This document shows positions 35,627 to 45,178 of a DNA stretch of 64,000 bases, piece by piece. Under the pieces are notes generated by a model. That model was not told the DNA's origin and searched no databases. It saw nothing but the letters and a program-made list of their open reading frames with translations. The stretch comes from Herbaspirillum frisingense GSF30. Its GTDB lineage: Bacteria > Pseudomonadota > Gammaproteobacteria > Burkholderiales > Burkholderiaceae_D. The translations under genes and the position numbers were made by a program. Position 1 is the stretch's first letter; each line of letters begins with the position of its first letter. The stretch covers positions 62,001 through 126,000 of the forward strand of contig NZ_AEEC02000013.1 of assembly GCF_000300975.2 (NCBI RefSeq), read 5' to 3'.

Positions 35627-38600
35627 TCAGCGCCGGGCAGTCCGATAGCCAGGCAACCACTTCATCCAGCGCGGGCTGCGCGTCGTTGCGCCCGGGCGCT
35701 CAGCTTCGCCCTCCTGGACCTCCTCGTCCCCCTCGTCCTCCCTATGCGTCATCCGATACAGCAGCGGCAACACCAGCAGCGTCAACGCGGTGGAGGACAG
35801 GATGCCGCCGATCACCACCGTAGCCAGCGGGCGCTGTACCTCGGCACCGGTGCCGGTGGCCAGTGCCATCGGCACGAAGCCCAGTGATGCCACCAGCGCC
35901 GTCATCAGCACCGGGCGCAGGCGTGTCATGGCACCTTCGTGGATGGCTGCATCCAGGCTGCGACCTTCCTCGCGCAGGCTGCGGATGAAGGAGATCATCA
36001 CCAGCCCGTTGAGCACCGCCACGCCCGACAGCGCGATGAAGCCCACCGCTGCCGAGATCGACATCGGAATGCCGCGTGCGGCCAGCGCCAGGATGCCGCC
36101 GGTCAGCGCGAAGGGAATGCCGGTGAAGACCAGCAAGCCATCCTTGACGTTGTTGAACATCGCAAACAACAGCACGAACACCATCAGCAGCGCCACCGGG
36201 ATGACGATCTGCAGGCGTTGCGTGGCCGATTGCAGGTTCTCGAACTGGCCGCCCCAGGTGGTCCAGTAACCGGTGGGGATGCGTACCTCTGCCTGCAGTG
36301 CCTGTTCCGCATCGGCCACGAAGGAACCCAGATCGCGGCCTCGTACGTTGGCGCTGACCACGATGCGGCGCTTGCCGTCTTCGCGGCTGACCTGGTTGGG
36401 ACCGGGGGCGATGTTGAGCGTCGCCACCTCGGCCAGCGGGACATAGCTGATGCGGCTGGCGCCCTCCTGCAGCGGCAGCGCGATGGGCAGGCGGCGCAGG
36501 GCGTCCAGATCGGCGCGGGCGGCCTCGGGCAGGCGCACCACGATGGCGAAGCGGCGGTCGCCCTGGAACAGCGTGCCGGCCTGGGTGCCGCCGATGGCGG
36601 TGGCGATCGTGTCCTGCAGGTCGGACACGTTCAGGCCATAGCGCGCCAGTTTCTGACGGTCGATGTCCACGCTCAGCATCGGCAGGCCGGTGGTCTGCTC
36701 CACCTTCACTTCGGTGGCGCCGCGGGTCTTCTGCAGCACGGCGGCGACCTTGGCGGCGGTGTCGTTGAGCACGGCCATGTCGTCGCCGAAGATCTTGACC
36801 GCGACATCGCTGCGCACGCCCGAGATCAGTTCGTTGAAGCGCAGCTGGATGGGTTGCGAGAACTCGTAGCTGTTGCCGGGGATGCCGGCTACTGCCTGCT
36901 GGATCGCCTCGCGCAGTTGTGCATGCGTCTTGCGTGGCTGTGGCCATTGCGACTCCGGCTTCAACATGATGTAGCCGTCGGAGATATTGGGCGGCATCGG
37001 GTCCGACGCCACCTCGGCGGTGCCGGTGCGGGCGAAGACGCGTTCGATCTCGGGGAATTGCCGCATCAGCGTCTTCTCGATCTGCTGCTGCATCTCCAGC
37101 GATTGCGACAGGCTGGTGCCGGGGATGCGCAAGGCCTGGATTGCCATGTCACCTTCGTTCAGGCTGGGCACGAACTCGGTCCCCAGGCGCGTGGCCAGCA
37201 CCGCGCACACCACGATCAGCGCACCGGCAAAACTGAGCACCACCGGCTTGTTGTCCATGACGCGTACCAGCAGCGGCGCATAGAGCCGCTTGGCCCATTG
37301 CATCAGGATGTTCTCCTTCTCCGAGACGCGTTCGCCGATGAACAGCGCAATGGCCGCCGGGATGAAGGTCACCGACAGGATCATCGCGCCCAGCAGTGCC
37401 GCCACCACGGTGAAGGCCATGGGCGTGAACATCTTGCCTTCCACCCCGGTCAGCGCAAACATGGGCAGGTACACGATCATGATGATCAGTTGCCCGAACA
37501 GCAGCGGCCGGCGCGCCTCGCGGGCGGCGGCGAAGACCTCATGGAAGCGCTCGCTGCGCGTGAGCGGGCGGCCGTGGTGCTGCTGCGCATGGGCCAGGCG
37601 GCGTACGCAGTTTTCCACGATCACCACCGCGCCATCGATGATGATGCCGAAGTCCAACGCACCCAGGCTCAGCAGGTTGGCGCTGACCTTGTTGGAGACC
37701 ATGCCGGTGAAGGTGAACAGCATGGCCAGTGGAATCACCATGGCCGTGATGATGGCGGCGCGGATGTTGCCGAGGAAGACGAACAGCACCGCAATCACCA
37801 GCAGCGCGCCTTCGATCAGGTTTTTCTTGACCGTGGCGATGGCCTTGTCCACCAGCACGGTGCGGTCATAGACGGTGATGGCCTCGACCCCGGCTGGCAG
37901 GTTGCGGTTGATCTCGCGCAGCTTCTTGTCCACCGCCTGCGAGACCGTGCGGCTGTTCTCGCCGATCAGCATGAAGACCGTGCCCAGGACCACTTCGCGC
38001 CCGTTCTCGGTGGCCGCACCGGTACGCAGTTCACGTCCCATGCCGACCTCGGCCACATCACGGATGCGGATGGGCACGCCGCGCACATTGGCCAGGATGA
38101 TATTGCCGATGTCTTCCAGCGAGGCCACCTGGCCCGGTGCGCGGATCAGGTATTGCTCGCCGCGCCGTTCGATGTAGCCGGCGCCGACATTGCTGTTGTT
38201 CTTTTCCAGGGCCTTGATGATGCTCTCCATGGTCATGCCATAGGAGGCCAGGCGTTCGGCCGAGGGGGCGACGTGGTATTCGCGGGCGTAGCCGCCGATG
38301 GTGTTGATCTCGGTCACCCCCGGCACCAGCCGCAGCTGCGGCTTGATGACCCAGTCCTGAATCTCGCGCAGGTCGGCTGCGCCATAGGGTGTGCCATCGG
38401 GTTTGCGGGCGTCCTCGCGGGCTTCCACGGTCCACAGGTAGATTTCACCGAGGCCGGTGGAGATCGGCCCCATGGCCGGATCGATGCCAGCGGGTAGTTG
38501 GCTCCTGGCCTGCTGGATGCGCTCGTTGACCAGTTGCCGCGCAAAGTAGATGTCGGTGCCGTCCTTGAAGATGACCGTTACCTGCGACAGGCCGTAGCGC

Positions 38601-38857
38601 GACAGCGAGCGCACCTGTTCCAGTTGCGGCAGGCCCGACATGGCGGTCTCGATGGGGTAGCTGATGCGCTGCTCGGTTTCCAGCGGTGAATAGCCGGGGG
38701 CGGCGGTGTTGATCTGCACCTGCACGTTGGTAATGTCGGGCACGGCGTCGATGGGCAGCTTCTGGTAGTTGTAGACCCCATAGGCCGCCATGCCCAGCAC
38801 CGCCAGCAGGACCAGCCATCGATGCTCGATGGCGAAGCGAATGATGCGTTCAAACAT
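35627..38857 (-). CDS. czcA: CzcA-type heavy-metal RND efflux pump
   Basis: A 1076-residue inner-membrane proton/metal antiporter of the HME-RND group. It has the usual start MFERIIRFAIEHRWLVLLAV and twelve membrane helices. The TM4 block LDFGIIIDGAVVIVEN carries the Asp-Asp-Glu set typical of Zn/Co/Cd pumps (CzcA), unlike copper/silver CusA. It works with CzcB and CzcC across both membranes. A C-terminal charged tail (EDEGDEEVQEGEAERPG) is extra. It is last in the czcICBA order and ends 28 bp from the convergent EAL gene. Confidence 0.95.
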   Translation of the reverse strand: MFERIIRFAIEHRWLVLLAVLGMAAYGVYNYQKLPIDAVPDITNVQVQINTAAPGYSPLETEQRISYPIETAMSGLPQLEQVRSLSRYGLSQVTVIFKDGTDIYFARQLVNERIQQARSQLPAGIDPAMGPISTGLGEIYLWTVEAREDARKPDGTPYGAADLREIQDWVIKPQLRLVPGVTEINTIGGYAREYHVAPSAERLASYGMTMESIIKALEKNNSNVGAGYIERRGEQYLIRAPGQVASLEDIGNIILANVRGVPIRIRDVAEVGMGRELRTGAATENGREVVLGTVFMLIGENSRTVSQAVDKKLREINRNLPAGVEAITVYDRTVLVDKAIATVKKNLIEGALLVIAVLFVFLGNIRAAIITAMVIPLAMLFTFTGMVSNKVSANLLSLGALDFGIIIDGAVVIVENCVRRLAHAQQHHGRPLTRSERFHEVFAAAREARRPLLFGQLIIMIVYLPMFALTGVEGKMFTPMAFTVVAALLGAMILSVTFIPAAIALFIGERVSEKENILMQWAKRLYAPLLVRVMDNKPVVLSFAGALIVVCAVLATRLGTEFVPSLNEGDMAIQALRIPGTSLSQSLEMQQQIEKTLMRQFPEIERVFARTGTAEVASDPMPPNISDGYIMLKPESQWPQPRKTHAQLREAIQQAVAGIPGNSYEFSQPIQLRFNELISGVRSDVAVKIFGDDMAVLNDTAAKVAAVLQKTRGATEVKVEQTTGLPMLSVDIDRQKLARYGLNVSDLQDTIATAIGGTQAGTLFQGDRRFAIVVRLPEAARADLDALRRLPIALPLQEGASRISYVPLAEVATLNIAPGPNQVSREDGKRRIVVSANVRGRDLGSFVADAEQALQAEVRIPTGYWTTWGGQFENLQSATQRLQIVIPVALLMVFVLLFAMFNNVKDGLLVFTGIPFALTGGILALAARGIPMSISAAVGFIALSGVAVLNGLVMISFIRSLREEGRSLDAAIHEGAMTRLRPVLMTALVASLGFVPMALATGTGAEVQRPLATVVIGGILSSTALTLLVLPLLYRMTHREDEGDEEVQEGEAERPGATTRSPRWMKWLPGYRTARR

Positions 38858-38912
38858 GATCGTCGTCTTTCAGAATGGTGGGAGTGGTGTGACGCGATGG
38901 TCGCGATCCGCG

Positions 38913-40193
38913 TCAGTGGCTATGCTCCGCCGCGCCCTTGCCCAGCTCGGCCTTGATGGCGAAGCTGCCGCTGGCGGCGTACTGCTGCCCGGCTTGCAGG
39001 CCGGAGAGGATTTCCACCGACTTGCCGTCACTGCGCCCGGTGCGCACTTCCTGCGCCTTGAAGCCATCGTCCACCCGCACGAAGACCACGCTCTTGTTGT
39101 CCACCGTCTGTATCGCTTCCGCATCCACGGCCAGTGCCACCTCGCTGGCCTCGGTCATCACATCGACGGTGACGAACAGGCCCGGACGCCAGCTCTCTTG
39201 CGGATTGGGCAAGACCACATGGGCCTTGGCGGTGCGGGTTTGCTCCCCGATCAGGGCGCCGACATAGGAGATGCGGCCGGTAGCGTTCGCCTCGAAGGCG
39301 GTGGCGCGCACCGCGGCGGCGCTGCCCACGCGGACCTTCTGCAAGTCCTTGGGCGAGACGATGATCTCGGCCCATACGCTGGAGAGGTCGGCGATGATGA
39401 AGGCGTTGGCATCTTCGCGCACGGCCTCGCCCAGGCCCAGGTGCTTCTCGACCACGGTGCCGTCGAAGGGGGCGCGGATCTCGTGCCGGTTGAGGGCGCC
39501 GCTACCCGTTCCGGTGACGCCGATGGCGCGCAGCTTCTGGCGTGCATTGCGCACAGCGACCTCGGCTTCCTGCAGGGAGAGTTGCGCCTGCTGGTAATCC
39601 TGTTCGGCCGAGATCTTCTGTTCCCACAACTGTTTCTCGCGTTGCCAGGTGCTGCGTGCCAGGCTCAGGCGCTGTTCGGCGTTGAGCAGTTCGGAGCGCT
39701 GCTCGGAGACGGCGCTGCTGCTGATGACGGCCAGTACCTGGCCCTTGCGCACCTTCTGGCCCAGCGTGGCCGAGACCGATTCGACCACGCCGGCGACCTG
39801 CGGCACCACATGCGCGGTGCGGTCTTCGTTGAAGCGAATCTCGCCCGGCAGCTGTAGCCCGCTTTCGATGCGCGTTGCGCCGACCTGCTTCAGGGTGATG
39901 GCGGCGGCAGTGATCTGTTCCTGGCTGAGGGCGACCTTGCCTTCTTGCTCTCCATGTCCTTCCTTGTCCTCGTCGTGGTCTTGATGGGCTCCGTGGTCGT
40001 CATGGGCTGGCTTGCCGTCGGACCCGTTTTTTTCCTGATGGTCATCCTCCTTGTGGGCGCCCTCTTCCTGATGCGTAGAGGTGGCTTCGGTGCCGCCCTG
40101 GCCCTTCATCAGGGTCCATCCGCACAGCAGCGCGGTAATGGCGATGATCGCGGCGATGGCGAGTTTCTGTTTGCTGGTCATGGTGGTTCTCAT
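38913..40193 (-). CDS. czcB: CzcB-type membrane fusion protein with His-rich segment
   Basis: A 426-residue periplasmic adaptor joining CzcA to CzcC. One N-terminal membrane anchor (residues 9-26) is followed by a His/Asp/Glu-rich segment at about residues 40-85 (HEDDH, HDDHGAHQDHDEDKEGHGE), fit to bind divalent metal. Then come the barrel-sandwich and helical hairpin domains (GEIRFNEDRTAHVVPQVAGV, QRSELLNAEQRLSLARSTWQ). The start overlaps the czcC stop by 4 nt (ATGA). Confidence 0.93.
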   Translation of the reverse strand: MRTTMTSKQKLAIAAIIAITALLCGWTLMKGQGGTEATSTHQEEGAHKEDDHQEKNGSDGKPAHDDHGAHQDHDEDKEGHGEQEGKVALSQEQITAAAITLKQVGATRIESGLQLPGEIRFNEDRTAHVVPQVAGVVESVSATLGQKVRKGQVLAVISSSAVSEQRSELLNAEQRLSLARSTWQREKQLWEQKISAEQDYQQAQLSLQEAEVAVRNARQKLRAIGVTGTGSGALNRHEIRAPFDGTVVEKHLGLGEAVREDANAFIIADLSSVWAEIIVSPKDLQKVRVGSAAAVRATAFEANATGRISYVGALIGEQTRTAKAHVVLPNPQESWRPGLFVTVDVMTEASEVALAVDAEAIQTVDNKSVVFVRVDDGFKAQEVRTGRSDGKSVEILSGLQAGQQYAASGSFAIKAELGKGAAEHSH

Positions 40194-41461
40194 TGCAGGT
40201 TGAGGGGGGCGTCGCCGGCCAGGCGATCCAGTTCGGCGGCGGCCTGGAAGGCGGTCGACAGGGCTTTCCAGTACTGCGCCCTGGCCTGGAAGTAGGTGCG
40301 CTGCGCGTCGAGCACGTCGAGGAAGCCGAACTTGCCCAGCGTGAAGCCGGTGCGGGCGGCCAGATAGGCGCTCTGTGCGCCGGGGACGATGTCCTGGCGC
40401 AATGCCAGTGCTTCGGCCCGTGCATTGCGCAGGCGCTCGTAGGATTGCGCGGCGTCGTTCTGCATCTGCAGTTCGACCAGGGCCAGTTCGTCACGCGCCT
40501 TGTCGGTGCGCTTGATGGCTTCCAGTTCATTGCCGCGATTGCTGTCCAATACCGGGATGGGCAGCGAGAAGCCGACCACCCACATGTTGCGTGCGGCCTC
40601 TTCGTCGCGCTTGTTGCCCAGCGAGAGCGTCAGGTCGGGAACGCGCTTGCTGCTTTCGATGCGTGCCAGCGCGGCGCGCCGTTCCACCTCCAGTCGCGCC
40701 AGCTGCACCGCCGGTCCCTTGCCCACGCGTGCGGTGAGGTCGGCGATGGCCGGCAGTGGCGGCAGGGTCTCAAGCGCGGTATCGGCCAGCACGAAGTCGG
40801 CCTGCCGGGCGTTCCACAGGCTGGCTAGCTGGCCGCGCGCGAGAGTGGCGTCACTCTCGGCCTGCTGGCGTTCCAGTTGGGCCGTGGAGAGCGCCAGTTG
40901 TGCCTTGGTCTGTTCTACCGGCGAGACCTTGCCGGCCTGCACGCGCCGCGCAGTCATATCGGCAGCGGTCTGCGCCAGCTGCACCAGTTCGGCCGCCAGG
41001 CGCTGGCGCTCACCGGCCAGCAAGGCCTCGTGATAGGCGCTGGTGACGCGGCTGCGCATTTGCTGGCGCAGGCTGGCGTATTCCAGCCTGGCCATGTCCA
41101 GCTGGCGCTGCGCCGCATCGATGCGGGCGCTGCGCTTGCCACCCAGTTCGATGGGCTGGTTGATCTGGTAGGTGGTGGTGCGGCTGGCCTTGCGGGTGTC
41201 TTCCATCAGCGCGGAAAACTCCGGATTGGGGCGCGCGCCGGCTTGCATCAGGCTGCCTTCGACCGCTTCGATTTCCAGGCGGGCGGCCGACAAGGCCTTG
41301 TTGTGGGCGGCCGCCAGGTCCAGTGCGGCGGCCAGGGTGAGGACGGGCGCCGCGTCGGTGGATGGTGCCGAAAACGGGACAGCAACGGGCGGCGTGGCCT
41401 GGGCCACGGCCAGGGTCGGCGCGAGCAGGGCAAGCGCCAGCATGGGGATATGCCGGTACAT
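40190..41461 (-). CDS. czcC: CzcC-type outer membrane efflux protein
   Basis: A 423-residue TolC-like outer membrane factor. A signal peptide (MYRHIPMLALALLAPTLAVA) is followed by two repeated helical halves, with NPEFSALMEDTRKASRTTTY then QINQPIELGGKRSARIDAAQ the family block. It forms the exit duct of the CzcCBA pump. It lies 66 bp after czcI and overlaps czcB. Confidence 0.92.
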   Translation of the reverse strand: MYRHIPMLALALLAPTLAVAQATPPVAVPFSAPSTDAAPVLTLAAALDLAAAHNKALSAARLEIEAVEGSLMQAGARPNPEFSALMEDTRKASRTTTYQINQPIELGGKRSARIDAAQRQLDMARLEYASLRQQMRSRVTSAYHEALLAGERQRLAAELVQLAQTAADMTARRVQAGKVSPVEQTKAQLALSTAQLERQQAESDATLARGQLASLWNARQADFVLADTALETLPPLPAIADLTARVGKGPAVQLARLEVERRAALARIESSKRVPDLTLSLGNKRDEEAARNMWVVGFSLPIPVLDSNRGNELEAIKRTDKARDELALVELQMQNDAAQSYERLRNARAEALALRQDIVPGAQSAYLAARTGFTLGKFGFLDVLDAQRTYFQARAQYWKALSTAFQAAAELDRLAGDAPLNLQ

Positions 41462-41527
41462 CGAATTCTCCAGTGGTGAAAAGGGGAATCCGGCGAGTGC
41501 AGAAAGAAGGGAAGCGTGCTCGCCAGG

Positions 41528-41905
41528 CTAGGCGGCGAGCGGCCAGTTGGGCTTGTCTGGCCCGTCGGCGATGTGGGAGTTGGGATGGGGCGCGATGGTG
41601 CTGAAAACGTCAAGCGTGGTGCAGGTCTGTTCAGCCATCGGCGCGCCCTGCCATTGCATGGATTTCATGCAGGACAGCTGGCAGACCGCGCAGGCCGCAT
41701 CGGCGTCGCCACCCTGCCCCGCGTTGCCACGGCCGTCGGGGGAGGCTTCGTCGCCGGCTGGTGCAGCAACGTGTTCATGGTGGCCGGGATGGTTGGTGGG
41801 TGCGGCACCGTGGCTTTCCTTTTCCGGCTGGCAATAGCTGGCCACTGCAGCCCACGAGAGCTGCAACGGCAACAACAAGGCCAGGAAAAGAATCAATGCA
41901 CGCAT
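41528..41905 (-). CDS. czcI: CzcI-like cation efflux accessory protein
   Basis: A 125-residue exported protein from the ATG at 41905; the frame stays open upstream to 41983 without support. The signal peptide MRALILFLALLLPLQLSWAA then VASYCQPEKESHG is the CzcI pattern. The mature part has metal-binding style clusters (HPGHHEH) and CAVCQLSCM. In czc systems CzcI sits just ahead of czcC and influences metal induction. It is first in the leftward czcICBA operon. Confidence 0.8.
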   Translation of the reverse strand: MRALILFLALLLPLQLSWAAVASYCQPEKESHGAAPTNHPGHHEHVAAPAGDEASPDGRGNAGQGGDADAACAVCQLSCMKSMQWQGAPMAEQTCTTLDVFSTIAPHPNSHIADGPDKPNWPLAA

Positions 41906-42019
41906 GAAGAAGACGTGGGTTTGGCTACCGGCCCGGGACAGGCAGGTAGCCACGATGGGGGCTGTCACCGCAGTCACGGCCACAGCCGCCGTTACCGCTG
42001 CGGTAACGACCGGCGCCGA

Positions 42020-42310
42020 TTATGCCCCGTTGTAGAGCGAGGAGTCAAAGGCCTGGTTCTGGGTGCTGCTGTCCTGCAGGGAGGGCTTGGCGCCGGCGGT
42101 CTGCATCGGCTGGCCGAGTTCGGCCGCCTTCAGTTCGGCGACCACGTCGGCGCGGGTCTTGGTGCCTTGGTATTGCACCACCGGATAGTTGTTGCGGGCC
42201 GACAGGTTGGCCTGGTCGCGGGCTGCTTCGGTGGGGACGGTGGACTGGGCGAAGGCCGACAGGGAGAAAGCGCTGACCAGGGTGCCGATGACGAGATGCG
42301 AGATTTTCAT
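42020..42310 (-). CDS. DUF4148 small exported protein
   Basis: A 96-residue periplasmic protein from the ATG at 42310, preceded by AAAGGAG. The signal peptide MKISHLVIGTLVSAFSLSAF then AQ is clear, and KTRADVVAELKAAELG is the DUF4148 core. Such small proteins are common in Burkholderiales near stress or metal genes, with unknown function. It is divergent from the response-regulator gene and shares the metal-box operator region with it. Confidence 0.82.
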   Translation of the reverse strand: MKISHLVIGTLVSAFSLSAFAQSTVPTEAARDQANLSARNNYPVVQYQGTKTRADVVAELKAAELGQPMQTAGAKPSLQDSSTQNQAFDSSLYNGA

Positions 42311-42470
42311 GATGAAGCTCCTTTGAGAAGTGGTTCCACAAGGCCCAGTTCGATGCCCGCCCGGATGGGTGGCGTGCATCGGCCAGGGCCGACGCGATGA
42401 CCAGTGGTGTGTCTGGCGTATCGTTGGAATGGATTCTAAGGAGCCGGTCCGCTCAGAAAGATTGCCCAGT

Positions 42471-42488
42471 CATTACAGATTTGTAATG
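42471..42488. promoter_or_regulatory. Heavy-metal response-regulator box
   Basis: CATTACA-GATT-TGTAATG, a perfect 7-4-7 inverted repeat, lies between the divergent DUF4148 and czcR-type genes. It is very like the sites bound by CopR/CusR/CzcR regulators, so the regulator probably controls both genes from here. Confidence 0.75.
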
Positions 42489-42541
42489 AATGCCCGACGG
42501 GGCTAGTTCACAATATCGGCTTATCCGTCAGGAATCCGATC

Positions 42542-43213
42542 ATGCATATCTTGTTGGTGGAAGACGAGCCCAAATCCGGCGACTATCTGCAGCGCGGGCT
42601 GACCGAGTCCGGCTTTGTCGTGGACTGGGTGCAGACCGGCGTGGATGGCCTGCACCATGCGCGCACGCTGGACTACAAGCTGATCATCCTGGATGTGATG
42701 CTGCCTGGCATGAACGGCTGGGATATCCTGCGCGAACTGCGGCGCAGCCACGATACACCGGTCCTGTTCCTGACCGCGCGCGACGAGGTGGAAGACCGCG
42801 TCAAGGGCCTGGAACTGGGCGCCGACGATTATCTGGTCAAGCCCTTTGCCTTCACCGAACTGCTGGCGCGGGTGCGCACCCTGCTGCGCCGTGGCCCCAG
42901 CCGCGAGGCCGATGTCATTGATTACGACGATGTCGTGGTCGATGTGGTCAGGCGCAAGGTGACGCGGGCCGGCCAGCGCATCGACCTCACCGCCAAGGAA
43001 TTTGCGCTGCTGCACATGCTGATCCGGCGGCCGGGCGAAGTGTTGTCGCGCCCGCAGATCGCCTCCCAGGTGTGGGACATGAATTTCGACAGCGATACCA
43101 ATGTGGTCGACGTTGCCGTGCGCCGCCTGCGTGCCAAGCTCGATGACGGTTTCGACAAGAAGCTGCTGCATACCGTCTGGGGCATGGGCTACGTCTTCGA
43201 GGCGCGCCAGTGA
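42542..43213 (+). CDS. czcR: Heavy-metal response regulator (CzcR/CusR type)
   Basis: A 223-residue OmpR-family regulator. The receiver domain [20 protein letters not shown] has the phospho-acceptor Asp near residue 51 ([15 protein letters not shown]) and Lys near 100 (DYLVKPFAF). The C-terminal winged helix has [20 protein letters not shown] and [20 protein letters not shown]. It is coupled to the kinase gene (TGA within GTGA). It probably senses metal via the kinase and activates the neighbouring czc genes. Confidence 0.9.
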   Translation: MHILLVEDEPKSGDYLQRGLTESGFVVDWVQTGVDGLHHARTLDYKLIILDVMLPGMNGWDILRELRRSHDTPVLFLTARDEVEDRVKGLELGADDYLVKPFAFTELLARVRTLLRRGPSREADVIDYDDVVVDVVRRKVTRAGQRIDLTAKEFALLHMLIRRPGEVLSRPQIASQVWDMNFDSDTNVVDVAVRRLRAKLDDGFDKKLLHTVWGMGYVFEARQ

Positions 43214-44628
43214 GCCAGCGCGCACCGGCCTCGATGAGCCTGCGGCTGGTGGTGCTGTTCGGGCTGCTGGCCTTGCTCATTTTCACGGCGGTGGGCAGCT
43301 ATCTCTCGCATTCGCTGCATGTGCAGCTGGAGCGGCGCGACGATGAGGAACTGGCCGGCAAGTGCCGCTCCATCAATCATCTGGTCGAACATGCGGCGTC
43401 GCTGGACGACATCCTGGCGCGCCGTCATCTGGTACTCGATACCCTCTCCGGTCACGATCAGCTGCTGGTGCGCATCGCCCGTGCCGACGGCAGTACGCTC
43501 ATGGAAAGCCACGACCCGTCCAGCGGCACGCCGGGTCTGGACCTCTCGCGCATCGACCTGCGCACCTGGGACAGTATCCAGTCGCTGCACATCGGCGATC
43601 TGCGCGCCCGCTATATCGCCAGCAAGCCCGTCACCCTCTCGGGGGAACAGGCCGTGGTGCTGGTGGTGCGCACCGCCTCGGACCGCATGCAGTTGCTGGC
43701 CGACTATCGTTCCGACGTATGGTGGGCGGCCAGCATCGGGACGGTCCTGGCGACCTTGCTTGGATTTTTCCTGGTGCGCAGCGGCTTGCGGCCCTTGCGC
43801 ATGATGGCCCTGCAGACGCGCGCCATTTCCGCCAATCGTCTTGATACCCGGCTCGATCTGCAGGCCGCGCCGCGTGAACTGCACGAGATCGTGCAATCCT
43901 TCAATGAGATGCTGGACCGGCTGCATCGCAGCTTCCAGCAACTGAGCCAGTTTTCGGCCGATCTGGCGCACGACCTGCGTACGCCATTGAACAACCTGAT
44001 GGTGCAGACCCAGGTGGCGTTGGGCAAACCTCGCGGAATCGATGAATACCAGGCCCTGCTCAGTTCCAATATCGAGGAGTACGAGCGTCTGTCGCGGATG
44101 ATGGAGAGCATGCTGTTCCTGGCCCGTGCCGAGAACGCCCATGTGGTGCTGCAGATTCAGGACCTCGATGTGGCGCAGGAATTGAATCGCATCGCCGAGT
44201 ATTTCGAGGGCATCGCCGAAGACGCCCAGGTGGGCATCGCGGTCATCGGCAACGGGCGCATCCAGGCCGACGTGATGTTGCTGCGGCGCGCCGTCGGCAA
44301 TCTGGTGGCCAATGCCATCCGCTTTACGCCGGCGCAGGGCAGCATCACGATCGCAGCCAGCACCGTCGATGGCGCCACCGTCATTGCGGTATCCAACCCC
44401 GGCCCGGGCATCCAGGCCGACCTGCTGGAGCGCATCTTCGATCGCTTCTATCGGGCCGATCCCTCACGCAGCAGCGCCAGTGGCTCCAGCGGGCTGGGAC
44501 TGGCGATCGTGCGGTCGATCATGGTGTTGCATGGTGGCCAGGCGGGCGTGAGCAGCATGCCGGGCCGTGAGACGGTGTTCACCCTGCGCTTTCCCATGGC
44601 GCAGGCAGGTTCGTCAGGTAAGGCCTGA
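43210..44628 (+). CDS. czcS: Heavy-metal sensor histidine kinase (CzcS/CusS type)
   Basis: A 472-residue membrane kinase starting with GTG at 43210 and overlapping the regulator stop. One membrane helix at about residues 11-35 and another at about 172-192 flank a periplasmic sensor. HAMP follows, then the His box [20 protein letters not shown] and the ATPase with [11 protein letters not shown] (N box) and [15 protein letters not shown] (G box). It phosphorylates the response regulator on metal binding. The 3' end overlaps nothing functional, as the next gene is a leftward XRE frame. Confidence 0.9.
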   Translation: MSQRAPASMSLRLVVLFGLLALLIFTAVGSYLSHSLHVQLERRDDEELAGKCRSINHLVEHAASLDDILARRHLVLDTLSGHDQLLVRIARADGSTLMESHDPSSGTPGLDLSRIDLRTWDSIQSLHIGDLRARYIASKPVTLSGEQAVVLVVRTASDRMQLLADYRSDVWWAASIGTVLATLLGFFLVRSGLRPLRMMALQTRAISANRLDTRLDLQAAPRELHEIVQSFNEMLDRLHRSFQQLSQFSADLAHDLRTPLNNLMVQTQVALGKPRGIDEYQALLSSNIEEYERLSRMMESMLFLARAENAHVVLQIQDLDVAQELNRIAEYFEGIAEDAQVGIAVIGNGRIQADVMLLRRAVGNLVANAIRFTPAQGSITIAASTVDGATVIAVSNPGPGIQADLLERIFDRFYRADPSRSSASGSSGLGLAIVRSIMVLHGGQAGVSSMPGRETVFTLRFPMAQAGSSGKA

Positions 44629-44657
44629 AGGCCAGGGGCATCGGCCGGACCGGGGTC

Positions 44658-44917
44658 TCAGCGGGAATCCTCGCTGGGCAGCGCCAGCAGGGTATGCCGC
44701 ATGAGATCGGGCAATTCCATCTCCAGGGCGATGGCGGGGCTTCCATGTTGTCCACGGAGATATTGCGATCTCCGCGTTCAACCTCGCTCAGGTAGGTGCG
44801 ACTGATGTCAGCGCGGAATGCCAGTTCTTCTTGTGACATCTCTTTAAGCCGGCGAACTCTGCGAACGTTTTGTCCGAAGATGATGCGGGCGCTTGGTGGA
44901 GTCTCTGTATTTTTCAT
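44658..44917 (-). pseudogene. XRE-type transcriptional regulator with an apparent frameshift
   Basis: The N-terminal 58 residues are a clean helix-turn-helix: IIFGQNVRRVRRLKEMSQEE, LAFRADISRTYLSEVERGDR, NISVDNMEA. After NMEA the frame changes. The other frame continues AIALEMELPDLMRHTLLALP then SEDSR and stop (44660-44658), which is a normal end for an 86-residue regulator. One base appears to be missing near 44742. Either the gene is broken or the base is a sequencing error. If unbroken reading is forced, a 112-residue product ends at 44579 with an abnormal tail. Confidence 0.7.
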
Positions 44918-45178
44918 GTGCGCAAGGATCGGGCGGCTAGGGGTGACGGTCGATTAGCTACAATTACAAACGCACAAACTATCCGTGACAAACACTTATA
45001 CCTGCGAATCTCTCGCGGAATAATCGAAAAATAACGAGATTGTTATCGTAGTTTGGTTGAGTATTTCTTCGAAAAAGCTCTAGTTTTTCTTCGAAATAAT
45101 CAGAACTTTCGCTGTTGATTGTTGCTCTTTGTCTCATCCCGCGAGCAAAAGGACCTTCATCACACGCACTGCATCGAC

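Noticed and set aside
35939-38497. Rightward open frame of 852 codons opposite czcA
   Set aside because: It is an antisense shadow; the czcA protein is complete and typical.
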